A stretch of 64,000 bases of DNA from Annona cherimola (GCA_030490835.1 CM059972.1:9764264-9828263), one strand, 5' to 3'. Shown: positions 22,876-35,906, numbered from the stretch's first letter. Numbers and translations are program-made. The notes: a model not told the origin generated them from the sequence alone.

Positions 22876-23612
22876 AGATACTTTTATGAAACTCTTTCCA
22901 TTTTTAATATATACATAATTAATAGAAAATTCACTCCATTTATTATATTTAACATTATTTACATTATTATGAACGTGTATGATTATATATGGCCCCATTT
23001 ACAAACGTGTAAAATCAACGCTATAAAATAATTTAATATTAGATATCAATTTTTAAATAGTATTTTCAACACCTAAGCTATTTAAAATATCATTACTATG
23101 CAGAGAAAGCATTTTATAAAATATTATCATATTCTAATATATGTATAAATAGATTTAAACATTTTTTTCTAATTTACATATGAATATATTTTTTTAATTT
23201 GTACTACAATCATTTCAAAAATTTGTCTCATAATTAGACTTGAGATATTTTTGCATATTATTCCTTCTAATATTTGCATGCGTCTCACTATTTGTATTTT
23301 TACCTTTAACAAATTTGCCAAAACCATTGTCTGTGGATGCTCCCATAAATTGGGCGAGAAAGACGTCACAACTCATGCTTTTTTTGCTTCCACCCCCATT
23401 TAAACCCATATACTTAACTTAAGGGGCAACTGCTCGTACCATCGTGCCATAAGCACCATGGCCACATGAATGCATTTTAATTTTGAGCAAACTTGATTTT
23501 CTAGCTAAATAAATAATGTTAAAAATAATAAATGAATTGAATTCTATACCGATTATCAACATCTCAAAAATATAGGGGGTTTTATGAAATCCGATTACAT
23601 AAAAGCATTCCT
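22876..23612. mobile_element. MITE family B, two partial arms around unique sequence
   Basis: 22876-23176 matches the family (tttatgaaactctttc, aaatcaacgctataaaata, taaatagatttaaacattttt), and 23483-23612 matches the opposite end (caacatctcaaaaatatag, tttatgaaatccgattacat). The roughly 300 bp between is not family sequence and contains gacgtcac. Confidence 0.5.
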
Positions 23613-23879
23613 TATATTATTGGTTAAAACAAATTTGCGAGATTTGGCTTATTAGAGAGACATGAGATAAAGCTATTTTCTAAACCATGAGTGGGAATGA
23701 AGGTTAAATTGCACCGTTATTAAAAATAGTTTGGATCCACTGTTCAATTTTTAGACTAAAGGTCTCTTTGGTGAGAAGGAAAAAATAAGGTGTGAATATA
23801 TAATTTTTTAAAATGAGAGAATGATATATCATGATAGAAGGAATTATTAAAAGTAAATAGAATAAAGACGACATAAATA

Positions 23880-24197
23880 GGATTCGATTGCATGCGCCTG
23901 AGAGCATGCAGTGTTGCATGCTCCCGGGCGCATACACCCCTTTTTTAATTTTTTTTTTATAAATCTGTTAATATAAGTGTATTTAATATGTGTATAAATT
24001 ACCTAAAATGCCACTGCTTTTCAAACATAAAAAATAAATATCTAAAATACTCCAAAAATGGTAAAAATTTATACATATATTAAATAGATATAGATTAACA
24101 ATATTGTAAAAAAAATTTGAAAAAAATTAAAAAATTAGGTGCATGCGCCCAGGAGCATGCAACGCTGCATCTCTCGGGCGCATGCAATGGGAGTCCA
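23880..24197. mobile_element. Foldback family C, long near-perfect hairpin with 9-bp duplication
   Basis: acataaata at 23871-23879 and 24198-24206. The tips are long: attgcatgcgcctgagagc on the left with its inverted partner on the right, each followed by a second palindromic block (ttgcatgctcccgggcgcat). Inner arms carry the family consensus (gtgtatttaatatgtg, tggtaaaaattta). Arms pair for about 150 bp each. Confidence 0.78.
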
Positions 24198-24206
24198 ACA
24201 TAAATA

Positions 24207-25880
24207 TAGTTATTGTACAGAAAGATGTAAAAAGTGATTAACAAATACATGATAATAAAAAAGTACAATAATTAAGTAATTAAAGTATCCATCATTTTAG
24301 ACTTTTTATTTTTTTCTTATTACTTCCGTTTCAGAAGAGTTAAAAAGTGGGAAATAAATGTTTGAAAAATAAATATAATAATAAAAATAAAACAGTTGGT
24401 AATTAAAATGCCGAACTATTCCAAAATCGAATTTAAAAAGTTTTCTTAAGATTCATTTGATGTGAGGTTCCATCCTGCAACCTTTTGATATAAAAGGCTT
24501 TTTAATTATCAAAAAAACATATTAATTATATAACAACCATATTTTTTTTATTATTACTTCTTCATTTCAATAATTTTTGTTACATCTCTACAAACAATTT
24601 ACCATGTTATTTTGTGTTTATTCTTCTTTTACTTGCTTTAGAAATAAATTTTTTATTTTTTTAATACCTCGGAGCAGACGAAGGCCAAAAAAGCCCACTT
24701 CCCAAAATTCACGTTGGCTTAATGGGAATAATTATTTTTATATAATTTAAATATAATTATATAACATTCTAATGCATCTATCTGTTTCTTACAATTTACA
24801 TAATTATATATTTTTAGGCCGGTACAATTTACCGATTTGATTGAAATAACGTTGGATCATGTAAAACAACTAGTCGTGAAAAGCATGTATATGGGTAACC
24901 TAGCGTTCAAAATAGCAATGCAAGATCTTAGGATTTTGATGGTCGAAAAGCCACGAAGATATGACTTTTTTGATAAAATAATAAAATATAACTTCCGTGC
25001 CCATGAATTTTGGCCAACGCCAGCGGTTTGGAATCCGATACCCAGTCAAAATTGCGCGTGAAGAAACTTCAAGGCAAGCGCCGCGCAGAATTTGATTTTA
25101 TCAAATAAATATTCAATGACTTGTGGCGAAATTCTAGTCGTTGCAATCCATTGCATGCATATTCATCTCATCCATCGCTTGGATTAGCCGTCCGACCCAA
25201 ATCCCATTCCATCATTTTTAACCATTTCAAACACCCCGAGGTTTCCCATCACGTGTATAGGATTTTCCTTTTTTTTTTTTAAAAAAAAAATGACTCTTAA
25301 TGTGCGCTACTAGCTGTAAAATTTAGAAAATGTGAACTATGGAGTGAGCCACAATCTTGGGATCCATATAAAAAATTGGAATTTTTATAAGAAAAAGTCA
25401 TCGTGTGGATAACTGAGAGGGGGAAAAAATAACTTCCCATTCTTTTCATGTAGCATGGAGATTGCATAGGCGTTTGGTAATTAGTAAAAAAGATGAAATT
25501 ATGAAATATATTTTCCACTATTTTTTAAAAGTCAAGGTAACATACGTGGCTAACTAAAGAATGAATAATTTATTATTAACAAACTGACACTCAAGAAATT
25601 TTGATCCCAATTTAAATTTAGCTATGCCAACGGGTAGTGCTTGGTTGGTAACTCATTTGGTTTTCTTACAACGAGCCGGCATTTGAAACAAAGTAAGGTG
25701 TTGCCCCTTGCGCATTTAATTTGGAGGTGTGTCTCTTTATATGCTAGTTATGAATTTTTGTGTCTCTTAAGTTGATAGATGGGAGCATGTTGTTGTTTTA
25801 CTCTTAGAAAAATTATAAGGACGGCTCAAGCTTTGAATTTTTTTTTTTTGAATGAGTGTGGTTCGACATTTGGGACAAAC
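24207..25880. other. Intergenic spacer
   Basis: AT-rich to about 24660. 24830-25250 is more complex, with a 74-codon frame (24837-25061) that I do not recognise or call. About 25625-25855 has a tRNA-like A-box segment (gtgcttggttggtaactc) and a T-rich end, a possible poorly preserved SINE. Confidence 0.4.
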
Positions 25881-25883
25881 TTA

Positions 25884-26164
25884 GGGTGTGTTTGGCAATT
25901 GATATAAAATCTTAAGTTAAAACTTTTCAATCTAAAACTTTTCACTTTTTACAACTATCATATTTTTTATTCATTTTTTCACATTTTCCTATATAACTAT
26001 CTTACTTTTCAATCATTTATACACAATTATCCACATAACTAATCTATCTATTTTAACTTTATCCTCTTCACTGCTCATCATTACCTCTATCATATCATAT
26101 CATTTGACAACTTTTCCTCTCTAAAATTTTTCGTCAAAAATTTTATTCATTACCAAACACATTC
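25884..26164. mobile_element. MITE family A, complete reference copy (281 bp)
   Basis: Ends gggtgtgtttggcaattgat and (inverted) gaatgtgtttggtaatgaat; target duplication tta at 25881-25883 and 26165-26167. The TWA duplication and GGGTGTGTTTGG ends are the hallmarks of Tourist-like, PIF/Harbinger-mobilised MITEs. No coding capacity. Confidence 0.87.
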
Positions 26165-26167
26165 TTA

Positions 26168-27828
26168 TTGTTTACTAGGGTTGAACCTGGCCGTGCGCAA
26201 GTGTGTGATCAAGATGCATGCCATTTGCACTAAAGCATGGATGCAGCTTTGATTGTTTTATAAATTAAGATGAATGTAAAATATATACGGACCAAAAAAT
26301 ATAGTTATTTCATATATTTAATTACCGATGATGTTCCCAAGGCAATGTGAAATTATTCTAAAACATTGGTCACGTGCCTGAGAAGTTTTGTATGAAGACT
26401 ACTTGTACCCGTCTCCCCATTTTTTAAAATTACACGACTAAAACTACTCTTGCCATCATCGACCACTGTTAAGATTCCTCGTAGAATTTAGAATTTGATC
26501 CATCAAATTAAATTCAAAGCTCACGATCAGGATTAAGTCAAGAACGATCGAGATGTCCCATTAGATGGAATGGCAGTGTCAAAGTGGGCTATGTAATCTT
26601 TCAAAGGTTAGTAGTTTGCAAGAAAAGTTCATAATGGAGGTATTTCTTCTAAAAGCAGTAGTCGTGCAAAAATTGCAAAACTCTAAATAATGGGAGGAAA
26701 ATTCAAATAGATTTAAATGTTAACCAAAAAGGGTTTCTCTTATGAAACTGGTGTAATTAGCAATTCATTAGGTTTTCTAATTTTTTTTTATCTATTAAAG
26801 ATCCATGTCATGCCTTTTACTTAGCTCAAATATAAAAAATCAACTCATTGAAACTTTTATAATTTATCATGTAAAAAATATAATTGTAAAACAATATGTA
26901 TTTACACTTGTTTTGAATTATATAATAATCTAATTAAAATAATCTTTTATGTTATATAAATATTTATAGATGAGAATATGGTAGGCGATTTTTTATGGGT
27001 ATTATATGGTAAGACATCTCATATTATAATTAAATACATTTATTCCAGAGATCACAAGCTCCTATGTAAACTCACAGCTGCATGAGTTACCATGCGTGCA
27101 AACTCATAGCTGCATGAGTTACCATGCGTGCGAATGTCCGGTGGCATATGATAGACGATTTGGGTGTAAGAAATTTTAAAAATTAAAAAACCTAAAGATA
27201 TTGCAAATTGCATTAGGTCTAAAGTGAGAAAAGACCAAGAAAAATATGAATTCCATCTTCGAGGGAATTTTTTCCATGAAAATGGTTTCAAATCGCAACT
27301 ACCAATATCTTTAATTGTGATTTTGTTCAAAGTCATTCATTGGATTAAAAGCTACTTGTTTTGTTTGAGAGTACATTTTTCTTGCAAGTATCTAATAGTA
27401 CATTAGGTATAACATAAAATGGGGAAAATGTTTTCAACTCATGGCTATATACTTTTTAATATGATTTGACATGTTAAGTATGAGAGTATTTCATGCTTGA
27501 AAGGAATGTGTATCTTTATTTTCAAGATAATTTTTCAATTTTTAATACAACTTTCATATTTCAATATAATTTTTCTTATTTTTAATATACATGATAACAT
27601 TTTCATCTACCTAATTTTCAATCATTACTTTTATATTCAAATTGTTTTTCATGTTTTTATACAACTATCTTACATATTTTATCTTTATTTTCTTTCCTTT
27701 TAATATTTACTCTCAATATTTACTATGATCATTTCACATTATTTTTTCATTTTTAAAAATTTTATACAATTTTTCATCAAACCAAATGAATCTAATCCAA
27801 AATTGAAAGCTTTGACAAGTATTTATAG
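26168..27828. other. Intergenic spacer with a 32-bp tandem repeat and a MITE A-like relic
   Basis: A direct repeat of 32 bp lies at 27068-27099 and 27100-27131 (aaactcayagctgcatgagt...). About 27500-27790 is T-rich with family A words. No gene recognised. Confidence 0.45.
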
Positions 27829-27852
27829 AGTAATTTGTAAATATACCTACTT

Positions 27853-30167
27853 TTTTTTTTTTGATAAAAGGAATAACTCTACGACGACCCCCCCTCATTG
27901 TGAGAGAGGTTCGAGGTGGAGTAATCCGGGAAATTCATTGCCATATAAATGTCAGTACAGATTTTCTGAACAATAGCTTGTGGAGGAGTTCCCCACCATG
28001 ACAAACAATCCGTGTCAGACCTAGAGGACAAATCAGCAATAGTATGAGCTACCGTGTTCCCCTGTCTAAGAACATGAAGAGCCGAGAAATGCGCATTGTC
28101 ACGAAGAAAAGATCTAATCTCAGAGATAAGATGGCCCGCGGGAGATAGAACCCTGTTATCATTTGACAAGTAGGTGTAGAGAAGGAGTGAATCGGTCTCC
28201 AATTGGACAGCAGGGAGCGATAAGTGGGAAGCCCAAAGAGTGCCAAGGTGAAACGCGGTTGCCTCCCCCAACAGTGGATCCCCCACTCCCGTCCGTTTCC
28301 ATCCCCGAGCAGCAATAAAGTGTCCACGAGAATCCCTAATTACTGCAGCAAGGCCCAAAGTTCCCCGGTCCAAAGAAAACCGGGCATCGACATTGACCTT
28401 GAAGGCACCAGCCGGCGGTTTTGACCATCTGGGAATAAGGGGAAGATCCAATGCATTCGCCTTGTCGAGGAGCCATACACGTCTCCATTGCTCGATATAC
28501 TCCTTGCGCCATGGTAAAATGTTAGCAAAACCGGGTTGGGCCCCCTCAGCCCACAGTTTGTTCCGAACAAACCAAATTCTCCAACAAAACACAATGAAAA
28601 AAACTAACTCATCGCACCTGGGCATAGAGGCTAGGGAACACATGATTTCCTGAATGGAATACGCCCATAGGCGAGCCGGAATAACCTGCCGAGATAAACT
28701 TGCGATTCTAGCACAATTCAGGAAAAGGTGAAGAGCGTCCTCCGGCTCCCTACGACAGAAGAGGCAATGAGGGTCCACAGCAATCTCCCTGTTAGATAAA
28801 TTGCACAGTGAAGGAAGAGCACCCTTGAAAAGCCGCCACCCAAATATCTTGATCTTGCTTGGTAGCCGTAATCTCCAAATGGCTTTGTAGCAGCTTGAGA
28901 GGTAATGACTGTCAGATCCTGCCGTAAGCCATCGATGAGCCGACTTGACGGAGAACTGGCCATCCGCCTCGTGCCTTCCAAAGATACAATCATCCTGAGG
29001 GTGACGTGGAAGAGGAACACGACTGACCGCCTCCCACCCAGCCTCACCGGTTGCCGCCAAAACCCGGTCCTTAATCCACCCATCAGACTCCCCGATAAAG
29101 AAACTCACCGGAGCATCCTCCGGAATGGAAAGCGGAAGCGGTCCTGCCATACGTACACCGTCGTCCACCCAATCATCCTTGAAGAATTTGACCCTTCTAC
29201 CATCGCCAATCCGCCACCTACACCCCGGTAGAATCATATTACGTGCCTTAAGGATGCCTTTCCAGGTGTAAGAGTCCGAAATCCTGGACACGCACTCCCA
29301 GATATCAGAATTGGGAAAGTATTTTGCTTTTAATACCTTTGAGCAGAAGGAGGTCGTGCATGTCGATAGTCTCCAGACTTGTTTGGCAAGAAGAGCATAA
29401 TTGAATAGGCGGAGATCTCTGAAGCCCAACCCCCCAGCACATTTGGATGAGCACATATCCTTCCAGGCCACCCACCTCATCCTGTGTTTATCCCCCCGTT
29501 CCCCCCACCAAAATTTGCTTAACATCCCATTAATTTCTTGACAAAAAGCTTGGGGTAATAAAAAAATGCTCATAGCGTAGGACGGAATCGCTTGAGCCAC
29601 AGCCTTAATAAGCACCTCTTTCCCTCCCTAAGACAATAGCCTCCCCTTCCACCCCTGAATTCTGCGCCAAATGCGGTCATTGATTCCCTTAAACATCCCA
29701 CATTTCGATCTCCCCAGCCAAGCCGGGAGGCCAAGGTACTGATGGACTTCCTGACCCGAAGATCCAAAATAGTCCGACCATACCTGCCTTTCACTATCAA
29801 CCATATTGGAGCTGAAGAAAAGAGATGTTTTGTCCACATTCACCAACTGGCCCGAGGAGGCGGAGTATGTCCTGATGATGTCCAAGAAATGTGAGATATC
29901 CTGCAAATCGGCCCTGAGAAAGATAAGAGCATCATCAGCGAATAAGAGGTGGGAAATTTGGGGCCCCCGATGATTTAGTCTAATGCCATGCAGAGATCCA
30001 CAGGCCACCGCAGACGAAATGAGTGCCGATAAGCCTTCCGCACAGAGGAGGAATAAGTACGGAGATAGCGGGTCCCCCTGACGAAGCCCCCTTTCAGGCC
30101 TGAATGGTGCAGATTTAAAGCCGTTGATTCTCACGCGAAAACTGACAGTATTCATGCAGCACATCAT
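27853..30167 (-). mobile_element. 5'-truncated LINE (non-LTR retrotransposon), 2.3 kb
   Basis: The target-site duplication taaatatacctactt is present at 27838-27852 and 30168-30182. Read on the minus strand, the element starts abruptly within the reverse transcriptase and ends in a poly(A) run (poly(T) at 27853-27862 on the plus strand). Target duplication, A tail and 5' truncation together diagnose target-primed reverse transcription. It landed in a family D element. Confidence 0.93.
27879..30167 (-). pseudogene. LINE ORF2 C-terminal half: reverse transcriptase, zinc-knuckle region and RNase H, one in-frame stop
   Basis: One continuous reading frame of about 760 codons, broken by a single TAG at 29630-29628. 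Order: RT finger/palm motif RGLRQGDPLSPYLFLLCAEG, catalytic LLFADDALIF, GQLVNVDKTSLFF, then (after the stop) KEVLIKAVAQAIPSYAMS, the zf-RVT region (PHCLFCRREPEDALHLFLNC), and an RNase H domain with VNVDARF, LGEATAF, ETDSLLLY and GNTVAHTIA. The endonuclease and N-terminal RT are missing through 5' truncation. The stop sits where relatives have Gln (CAG to TAG). Apart from that stop the frame is intact, so the insertion is fairly young. Confidence 0.9.
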
Positions 30168-30542
30168 TAAATATACCTACTTAGTTTGACTATAATTGCA
30201 AATATAATTACATAGTTTTAGAAATTGCAAATTACCCCACGTAATTTGACCATAATTGCAAATATACCTATGTTATTACGATATTGTTACTGCACTTTCA
30301 TAGTGTAGGTTTGCAAAAATATACAAATTATATAAGTATATTTGCAATTTTAAAAATTAAGTGAGTATATTTAATTTTTGCAAATATACTCGTATAATTT
30401 GCAAACTTTTGCACATATACTTTAAGTCGTGATGATGCACTAACTATATCATAACAACATGAGTATATTTGCAATTTTGTTTAAAGTACATAGGCATAAT
30501 TTGTAATTTTTAAAACTATATGCGTATATTTGTAAATTATCC

Positions 30543-32077
30543 ATATTTATAATATTAAAAGAATACAACTTTAAAGTAACTCCATGCGTCTGCATAATTT
30601 TTCAATTATATATTGCAAATTTTTATCGAGAAAAAGTATGATTCATGGCTTGGAATCTGGAAGTAATAATTTTTTTTAAAAAAATGACATGTTGCAACAC
30701 TCTTTGGGAGAAGTTGGCAAATGCCCATAATCAATGTGTATATATGATCTGGTTACTCGGCTGAGGAGTTGTCTACGGTCCACATGCACGTGGCGTCCTT
30801 TGTCAATAGAAATTCTTGGCTTCGATTTCAATTTAAAATTAGCTGTTATTGACGCACAAAACGCAGCTACAATTGATGGACTCGGCCACAATTTCTGGCT
30901 GCTGCTTTACAGCCTCGTTTTTCGTCGGTCATTTTCATCGAATAAATTCCGAAGTTGAGGCTAGAAAATGACTGATGCGGACTATCTAACTGCTTATTAA
31001 ATGCATCTGGAGCAAAGACCGTTGGATCGTTGCGTGGGTTAGGTCTGAAAAGAAAAATCCTCTACTCGAAAGGGTGGGTATGTGAAATAATTGAATCAGA
31101 CCAGGTGCAACCTAATGGTTGAAAATGGACACCATAAAAGTAATTTTGAGGGTGTGTTTGTTTAGATGAGAATAGAAAATGGAGTAGATGAATAGAATAT
31201 ATGTGATAAGGGTAAAATGGAAAAAAAAAGATAAATTAATTGTATGAAAAAATATAATATAGTGATTGAAATATAAAATAAAAAAAAAAAGTAATATAGT
31301 TGTGTGCTAACTTTTATATTCTCATTATTTATTCTTTATTTCCCTCCAAAGAAGACACCCTTAATGTGTTACATCATAGAAAAGGATGATTACGATGTGT
31401 TTGGATGCATTAAAAACAGTGTAATTTAAATAATTATATATATATATATATACATATCTAATTCGACTCTGTAGAAATATCTGTTCGCACACTGAAATAG
31501 AATGTGAAATGGGATTAAAATAAGATTCAAGAAGTTTTATTGTGTGTTAGGAATGAGAAGAATTGTATGAAGATTGAAAAAAAATAAGTTGTTATTTTTT
31601 AGAACGAAAAAAATATTTATTTGTAACAGAAAATTTCATCTTATCATAGTTGAATTCGTGAACAATCATTGAAACATACGGCCGTTGTGATGGAATTGAA
31701 GTATATCCCTTTAAAATTTAAATTGATATACGGCAGTCTTGATGGAATTGGTTCTTTGTAAATCTGCAAAGAGCATTTTGATTTTAGGCAAATTGGATAA
31801 TTGAATAAATTCCAATTCATCCAAAGCGTTTTAAAATGTTTATTCAGCCAAGAGTGGAAACATGACTCTGATAACAAATTTTGCGGTCTGCAAACTTTAA
31901 AGTTATTTAAAAGTGAATAAAAACCCTTTAATATTTCTATTGGTTTACTGTTATTTTGTTTTATTTTATTTTTTTTAAAAAAGAATATGTTTGTGCCATT
32001 GTAGATGTCACGATAGAAAATCTTCACGGAAACATATTTGGCAATAATTTGGGTGGGTCAGCGCAAAAAGGCAAGGA
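30543..32077. other. Intergenic spacer, partly unique
   Basis: 30700-31060 is of balanced composition and includes a cacgtggc core at about 30788 (G-box/ABRE-like) but no gene. 31430-31450 is a (TA)n run. 31640-31950 is unique AT-rich sequence. Nothing coding is supported. Confidence 0.4.
31150..31360. mobile_element. Short MITE with GGGTGTGTTTG ends (about 211 bp)
   Basis: Left gagggtgtgtttgtttagatgag; right end (inverted) aagggtgtcttctttggaggg. Likely a Tourist-like relative of family A with a different interior. Flanks tga/tta differ by one base. Confidence 0.55.
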
Positions 32078-32097
32078 GTCGGCATCGCGGGCTATAA
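32078..32097 (+). promoter_or_regulatory. Promoter relic matching copy 1 core promoter
   Basis: gtcggcatcgcgggctataa matches 18 of 20 bases with 7027-7046 upstream of copy 1 (gtcggtaacgcgggctataa). The TATA box is altered (tataagaa). About 50 bp further on the sequence changes to repeat-like cagtggcgtagcaag. No coding core of the small family follows. I read it as the remnant of a fifth gene copy; chance or shared promoter grammar is possible. Confidence 0.4.
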
Positions 32098-33035
32098 GAA
32101 CCGGATTCTTCTTGGCTTGCGTAGAAACGCCGTTAGGACGGATGATCCAGTGGCGTAGCAAGACCTCCGGCGAGGGAGTCAAATTAATAGGGAGGGGGTG
32201 TCATGCCATGTAAGAAAATATATACTGTGTTTTGAATTTTCTTTTCCCCAAATTTTGAAAGATAATTTTTCAATTTTTTAAAATAAAAAATTCAAGAGGA
32301 CAATCGGTTCCTTGGAACTATATTATTGAAACGATATTCAATCAAGTAAACCACGTTCAAATAAATTTAAATTGATCAAAGACCTAAAAAAGTCCTGACC
32401 CTAAAAACTTTTCATTGAAAACAAAGGTGGTTTTATGTTTTATTTTAAACCTTTTCAATTTATATTTCCTTTTTAACTATTTTAACCCTACAATTTAATA
32501 AGTTTTTCTTTAATGTTGGTGAAGATAATAAGCTTTTGAAAATACTTCATCAATTGCACTAATTTCAAAATTTTAATATTGTTTACTAACTTAAAGGTCA
32601 TTTCACGGCGATTATAACATAAAAGGATATTCTTGGAACAGGGTTCAAAATATGCTTGCAAAAAGCAAAAATTACGTCGCGAAATTTTATTAAGGGCTAT
32701 GTATTTTGTACCGGGGAAGTTTGAATTTTATTCATCGCCCCCATGATAACCCATTTTGGCAACTCTATTTCTTCATATTGCCATTTGCCACTTACATTTT
32801 TCATTTCCATGGGTACAAATATATCGAAAATAATAATTAAAAATTTTCAAATTCCAAATGTGTTCTAACCCGAAATTCCACTAACCGAACGGATTGGAAA
32901 ATTAACCGATGCACGTTAAGTTAGAGAAATTAGACATGCTAAACCATTGAGAAGGTGAAGGGCCGGGCACAAGTTTGATGGTCGGTCGTACATTTTGATT
33001 TTCTCATTTATTGGACCACAAGAAGTGGGAGTATC
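32098..33035. other. Intergenic spacer
   Basis: Begins with gtggcgtagcaagacc..., resembling transposon termini in style, then AT-rich sequence. No gene or defined element end. Confidence 0.35.
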
Positions 33036-33155
33036 GTGCATACAACTTTACCATATGGCTTTAGTACAGTGCCAACAAGTTCTCGAACATGGGCTCGAAA
33101 TCCGGCCAGGTCAATCCCTGTGGCACCATAAAAAATAAATAAAATAAAATAAAAT
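33036..33155 (+). mobile_element. Short SINE-like insertion with 10-bp target duplication
   Basis: tgggagtatc at 33026-33035 and tgggagtacc at 33156-33165 flank a 120-bp insert with a B-box-like gggctcgaaatcc and an (aaaat)n tail. One mismatch in the duplication. Confidence 0.55.
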
Positions 33156-33369
33156 TGGGAGTACCACTCTCTTAAGTTTTTTTAATTTCCATCCATCCTA
33201 CTAAGTGAAAAAATTGCTTTGGTATCGTCAAAATAATTGATGTGAATGTCCGTGAAAATGTATATAAATCTAAGATTCAAAGTTGAATAAATGTACTTGT
33301 CTCATTTATCTCTCCATTAGAGCTGTCTTTGTTAGTTGTCCGTCTCATCTTTAAAATAGATGATAGAAT

Positions 33370-33612
33370 TGTGGCATGTTTGACAATCTAAAAAAATTTT
33401 CGCTATTTATAATTATCTTATTTTTAATTATTTATTCACATCTTCGTATATAATTATCCTACTTTTAAATTATTTCTATACAAACACTTATACAATCAAC
33501 TTATCTATTTTTATTTTGTTATCTTTGCTACTCATCATTACCCCAACTATATTACATTATTTTTTTCAATTTTAAAAACTTTTACGTTAAAAACTTTTTT
33601 CACTTCCCAAAT
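33370..33612. mobile_element. MITE family A, degraded copy
   Basis: From gtggcatgtttgacaatc to cacttcccaaatata; the interior has the family words tcacatcttcgtatataattatcc and ctactcatcattacc. Confidence 0.6.
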
Positions 33613-33958
33613 ATATAAATAAATAAAAGTTGGTCAGCTTGTTGTTAAAAAAATGCAATTAGTGCTCCGAAGACGTTGACCATGCATCATGAATGATATC
33701 GAGTGGCGAACCGCGAATGCACGCGTTGCTGTCCATTGCCGTTGATGTGTCTGGCAAGCTGCAACCCACTCTTACACTTTTCAATTCAATGGACCAAACC
33801 AAATGCTTCAAAAGTCCCGCATAAGAAATCAACAGCCGAAAGGTTTACATGCTATGCCGATTCCTCTCTTCCTCGATACTTTGATTAAATAATGGGTTAA
33901 TTTTAAACATGGCCACTACTTATATTTCTGCATTTTTATGTAATCAGCTTATAGAAAA

Positions 33959-34470
33959 GTGGTTATATAAAAGTGATTTTATGTAATTCTTTCTATTTTT
34001 TAAAAGTTAATATTTAATATAAAATTCAATCCTTTTATTGTATTTAATATCATTTTTTAGCTAAGAGACCAAGTTTGATATACATTAAATATGTGTACAG
34101 GCCACATTTGCTCAAAAATAGGTATATTTGTGTATACATTAGGAAAAATGTTTACATCTATTTACGTATGTGTTAGAATGTACTTGTCTAATTTGTAGAA
34201 TCACTTATTCACACAGTAGTGATATTTTAAATGGTTTAGGTGTTAAAAATACTACTTAAAAATTAATATTTAGTATTAAATCATTTTGTTACGTTGATTT
34301 TATACATTTATAGATAAAGTTCATCTACAATAATACTAAATAAATGAAAAGGTTTCTATGATAATATAAATGACACTAAATATAATAGATGAAGTAGATT
34401 GTTCATCAATTATTAAGATATTAAAAACGAAATGAGTTACATAAAAGAGAGATTTCGTAGAAGTATTCAC
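33959..34470. mobile_element. MITE family B, fullest copy (about 512 bp)
   Basis: Inverted ends: gtggttatataaaagtgatt... and (inverted) gtgaatacttctacgaaatc..., both followed by tttatgtaa(t/c)tc. Relatives occur at 263-700, 22876-23612, 44498-44780 and 57480-57735. No target duplication identified; no coding sequence. Confidence 0.65.
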
Positions 34471-34649
34471 TGATAAGACTATGCATTTAAAAATATGGTC
34501 TAAATGAATATGTCTAGAGGGTACTCTACACTATTGCATAGGATCTGCCTATGCTCTTTTTGTCCTTTTTTGTTGGAAAGTGACACATTTATGAAACCAA
34601 CTTAAAGAGAAAGGAACCCAACCAAAGTTAAGGACTATGAATGTGCATC

Positions 34650-35906
34650 AATTATTATGACCTCAAGGCTGCTAGAATCTTATTGGGATCAAGCATGTTT
34701 GATCATCCACTAGTGGCCAAATGGGTGAAATCTGTCGAGAGCCAATTCAAGATCAACATGGATGGAAAAATGAGTCTCACTTTAAACTATACGGAGTTTG
34801 CTGCTATCGTCGGAGACTCAGGAGACTACTTTATTACAACAAAACAAAAGGATGGAACAGAAAAGAGATTATGGACCTGTTGATTAGGGAGGCCACCACT
34901 ATGTGGCTTGGAGCTAGTCGGGGTAACGAAATTCAACTGAGATAGCTGGAGATGGAATCAAGTTCGTTGCTTCTCATTGATTTATTTGGTAAAGCTATTT
35001 TATCTCCTGCAGGAACAGTCATTTCTAATATCATATCTTTAGCTACAAATGCTCACTCCATGTCGTTCCACCACGTCATGTGCATGGGCAACTTGCCTAT
35101 ATCCTTACACATTTTATTTCTTGTAATATTCTATCTAATCAGATATGGTGGGGAAATCCTCCTAATTTCCTTTTGAAAAACTTTATACACATAATTCTTT
35201 GCCAATGACATACTTGATTGTTCTATCCCTCCTCCATCTAATTTCTTTCATCGTTAGAGGTAGTTGGGATAGAAGTTGTCCTCATTTATTAAAAAATATG
35301 GCCTAAATGATAACTTATTTTATCCTTAATTCTAAATGTGACAATGATGCTAAAATTGACATTAAAAGTGATGTGCAAATGAAATGATATAAAGAAAATG
35401 CAAAGTAGAAGGGGATTCAATCTCTCATATGCATACAAACTATTTATTTCAAAAGAAATTATAAGGGCATTTTTGTCATTTTAAAAAAAATTATCACGTT
35501 ATTTAACAAATCATAATGATGTTGTCATATTTAAAATTTAGGGATAAAATATATGGTTATCTATGCCATTTTTATAAATTACGGTCATTTTTATGAATAA
35601 GAGTACAAATTGCCGTCGTATTTGAAATTAACCAACTTCGATGAAATTAATGGTTAGATGTCACTAGAGATGTACCTTGGTAGTAACTCATACTTGTTCA
35701 TTGTTGGTTGGTCATGAGCTCGACTTTTCCTTCCACCATTTAGGTTGTGTGATAATTTTTCTATTTCCTTCCTTTAGTGGAGGTATTTACAATTTCTCCC
35801 TTATGTGGGGTGTTATTGAAAATTTTTCTCCATTGTGTGAGGGTAATGAATGTACTTGAATATAATATGACTTGGCATAATGTATATAAATACTAATAAA
35901 AAAAGG
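34650..35906 (+). pseudogene. Decayed LINE 3' part: RNase H remnant and tail
   Basis: QFKINMDGKMSLTLN (frame 3, from about 34745) resembles the first RNase H strand. The frame then shifts to IREATTMWLGASRGNEIQL, followed by a TAG stop and LEMESSSLLLIDLFGKAI and SFHHVMCMGN, which track the E, D and terminal motifs of LINE RNase H. At least one frameshift and one stop. The downstream 3' UTR ends in ataaatactaataaaaaaa at about 35906. Much older than the LINE at 27853. Confidence 0.6.

Larger units (their letters stand above)
27829..30542. mobile_element. Family D element split by a LINE
   Basis: Left 24 bp (27829-27852, agtaatttgtaaatatacctac) and right 30183-30542 are one roughly 380-bp element when the LINE and its duplicated site are removed. 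It shows the family signature: repeats of (c)atagttt-gaccataattgcaaata in one orientation in the left half and inverted in the right half. Confidence 0.65.

Noticed and set aside
28905..29231. 108-codon plus-strand frame
   Set aside because: Antisense shadow of the LINE frame.
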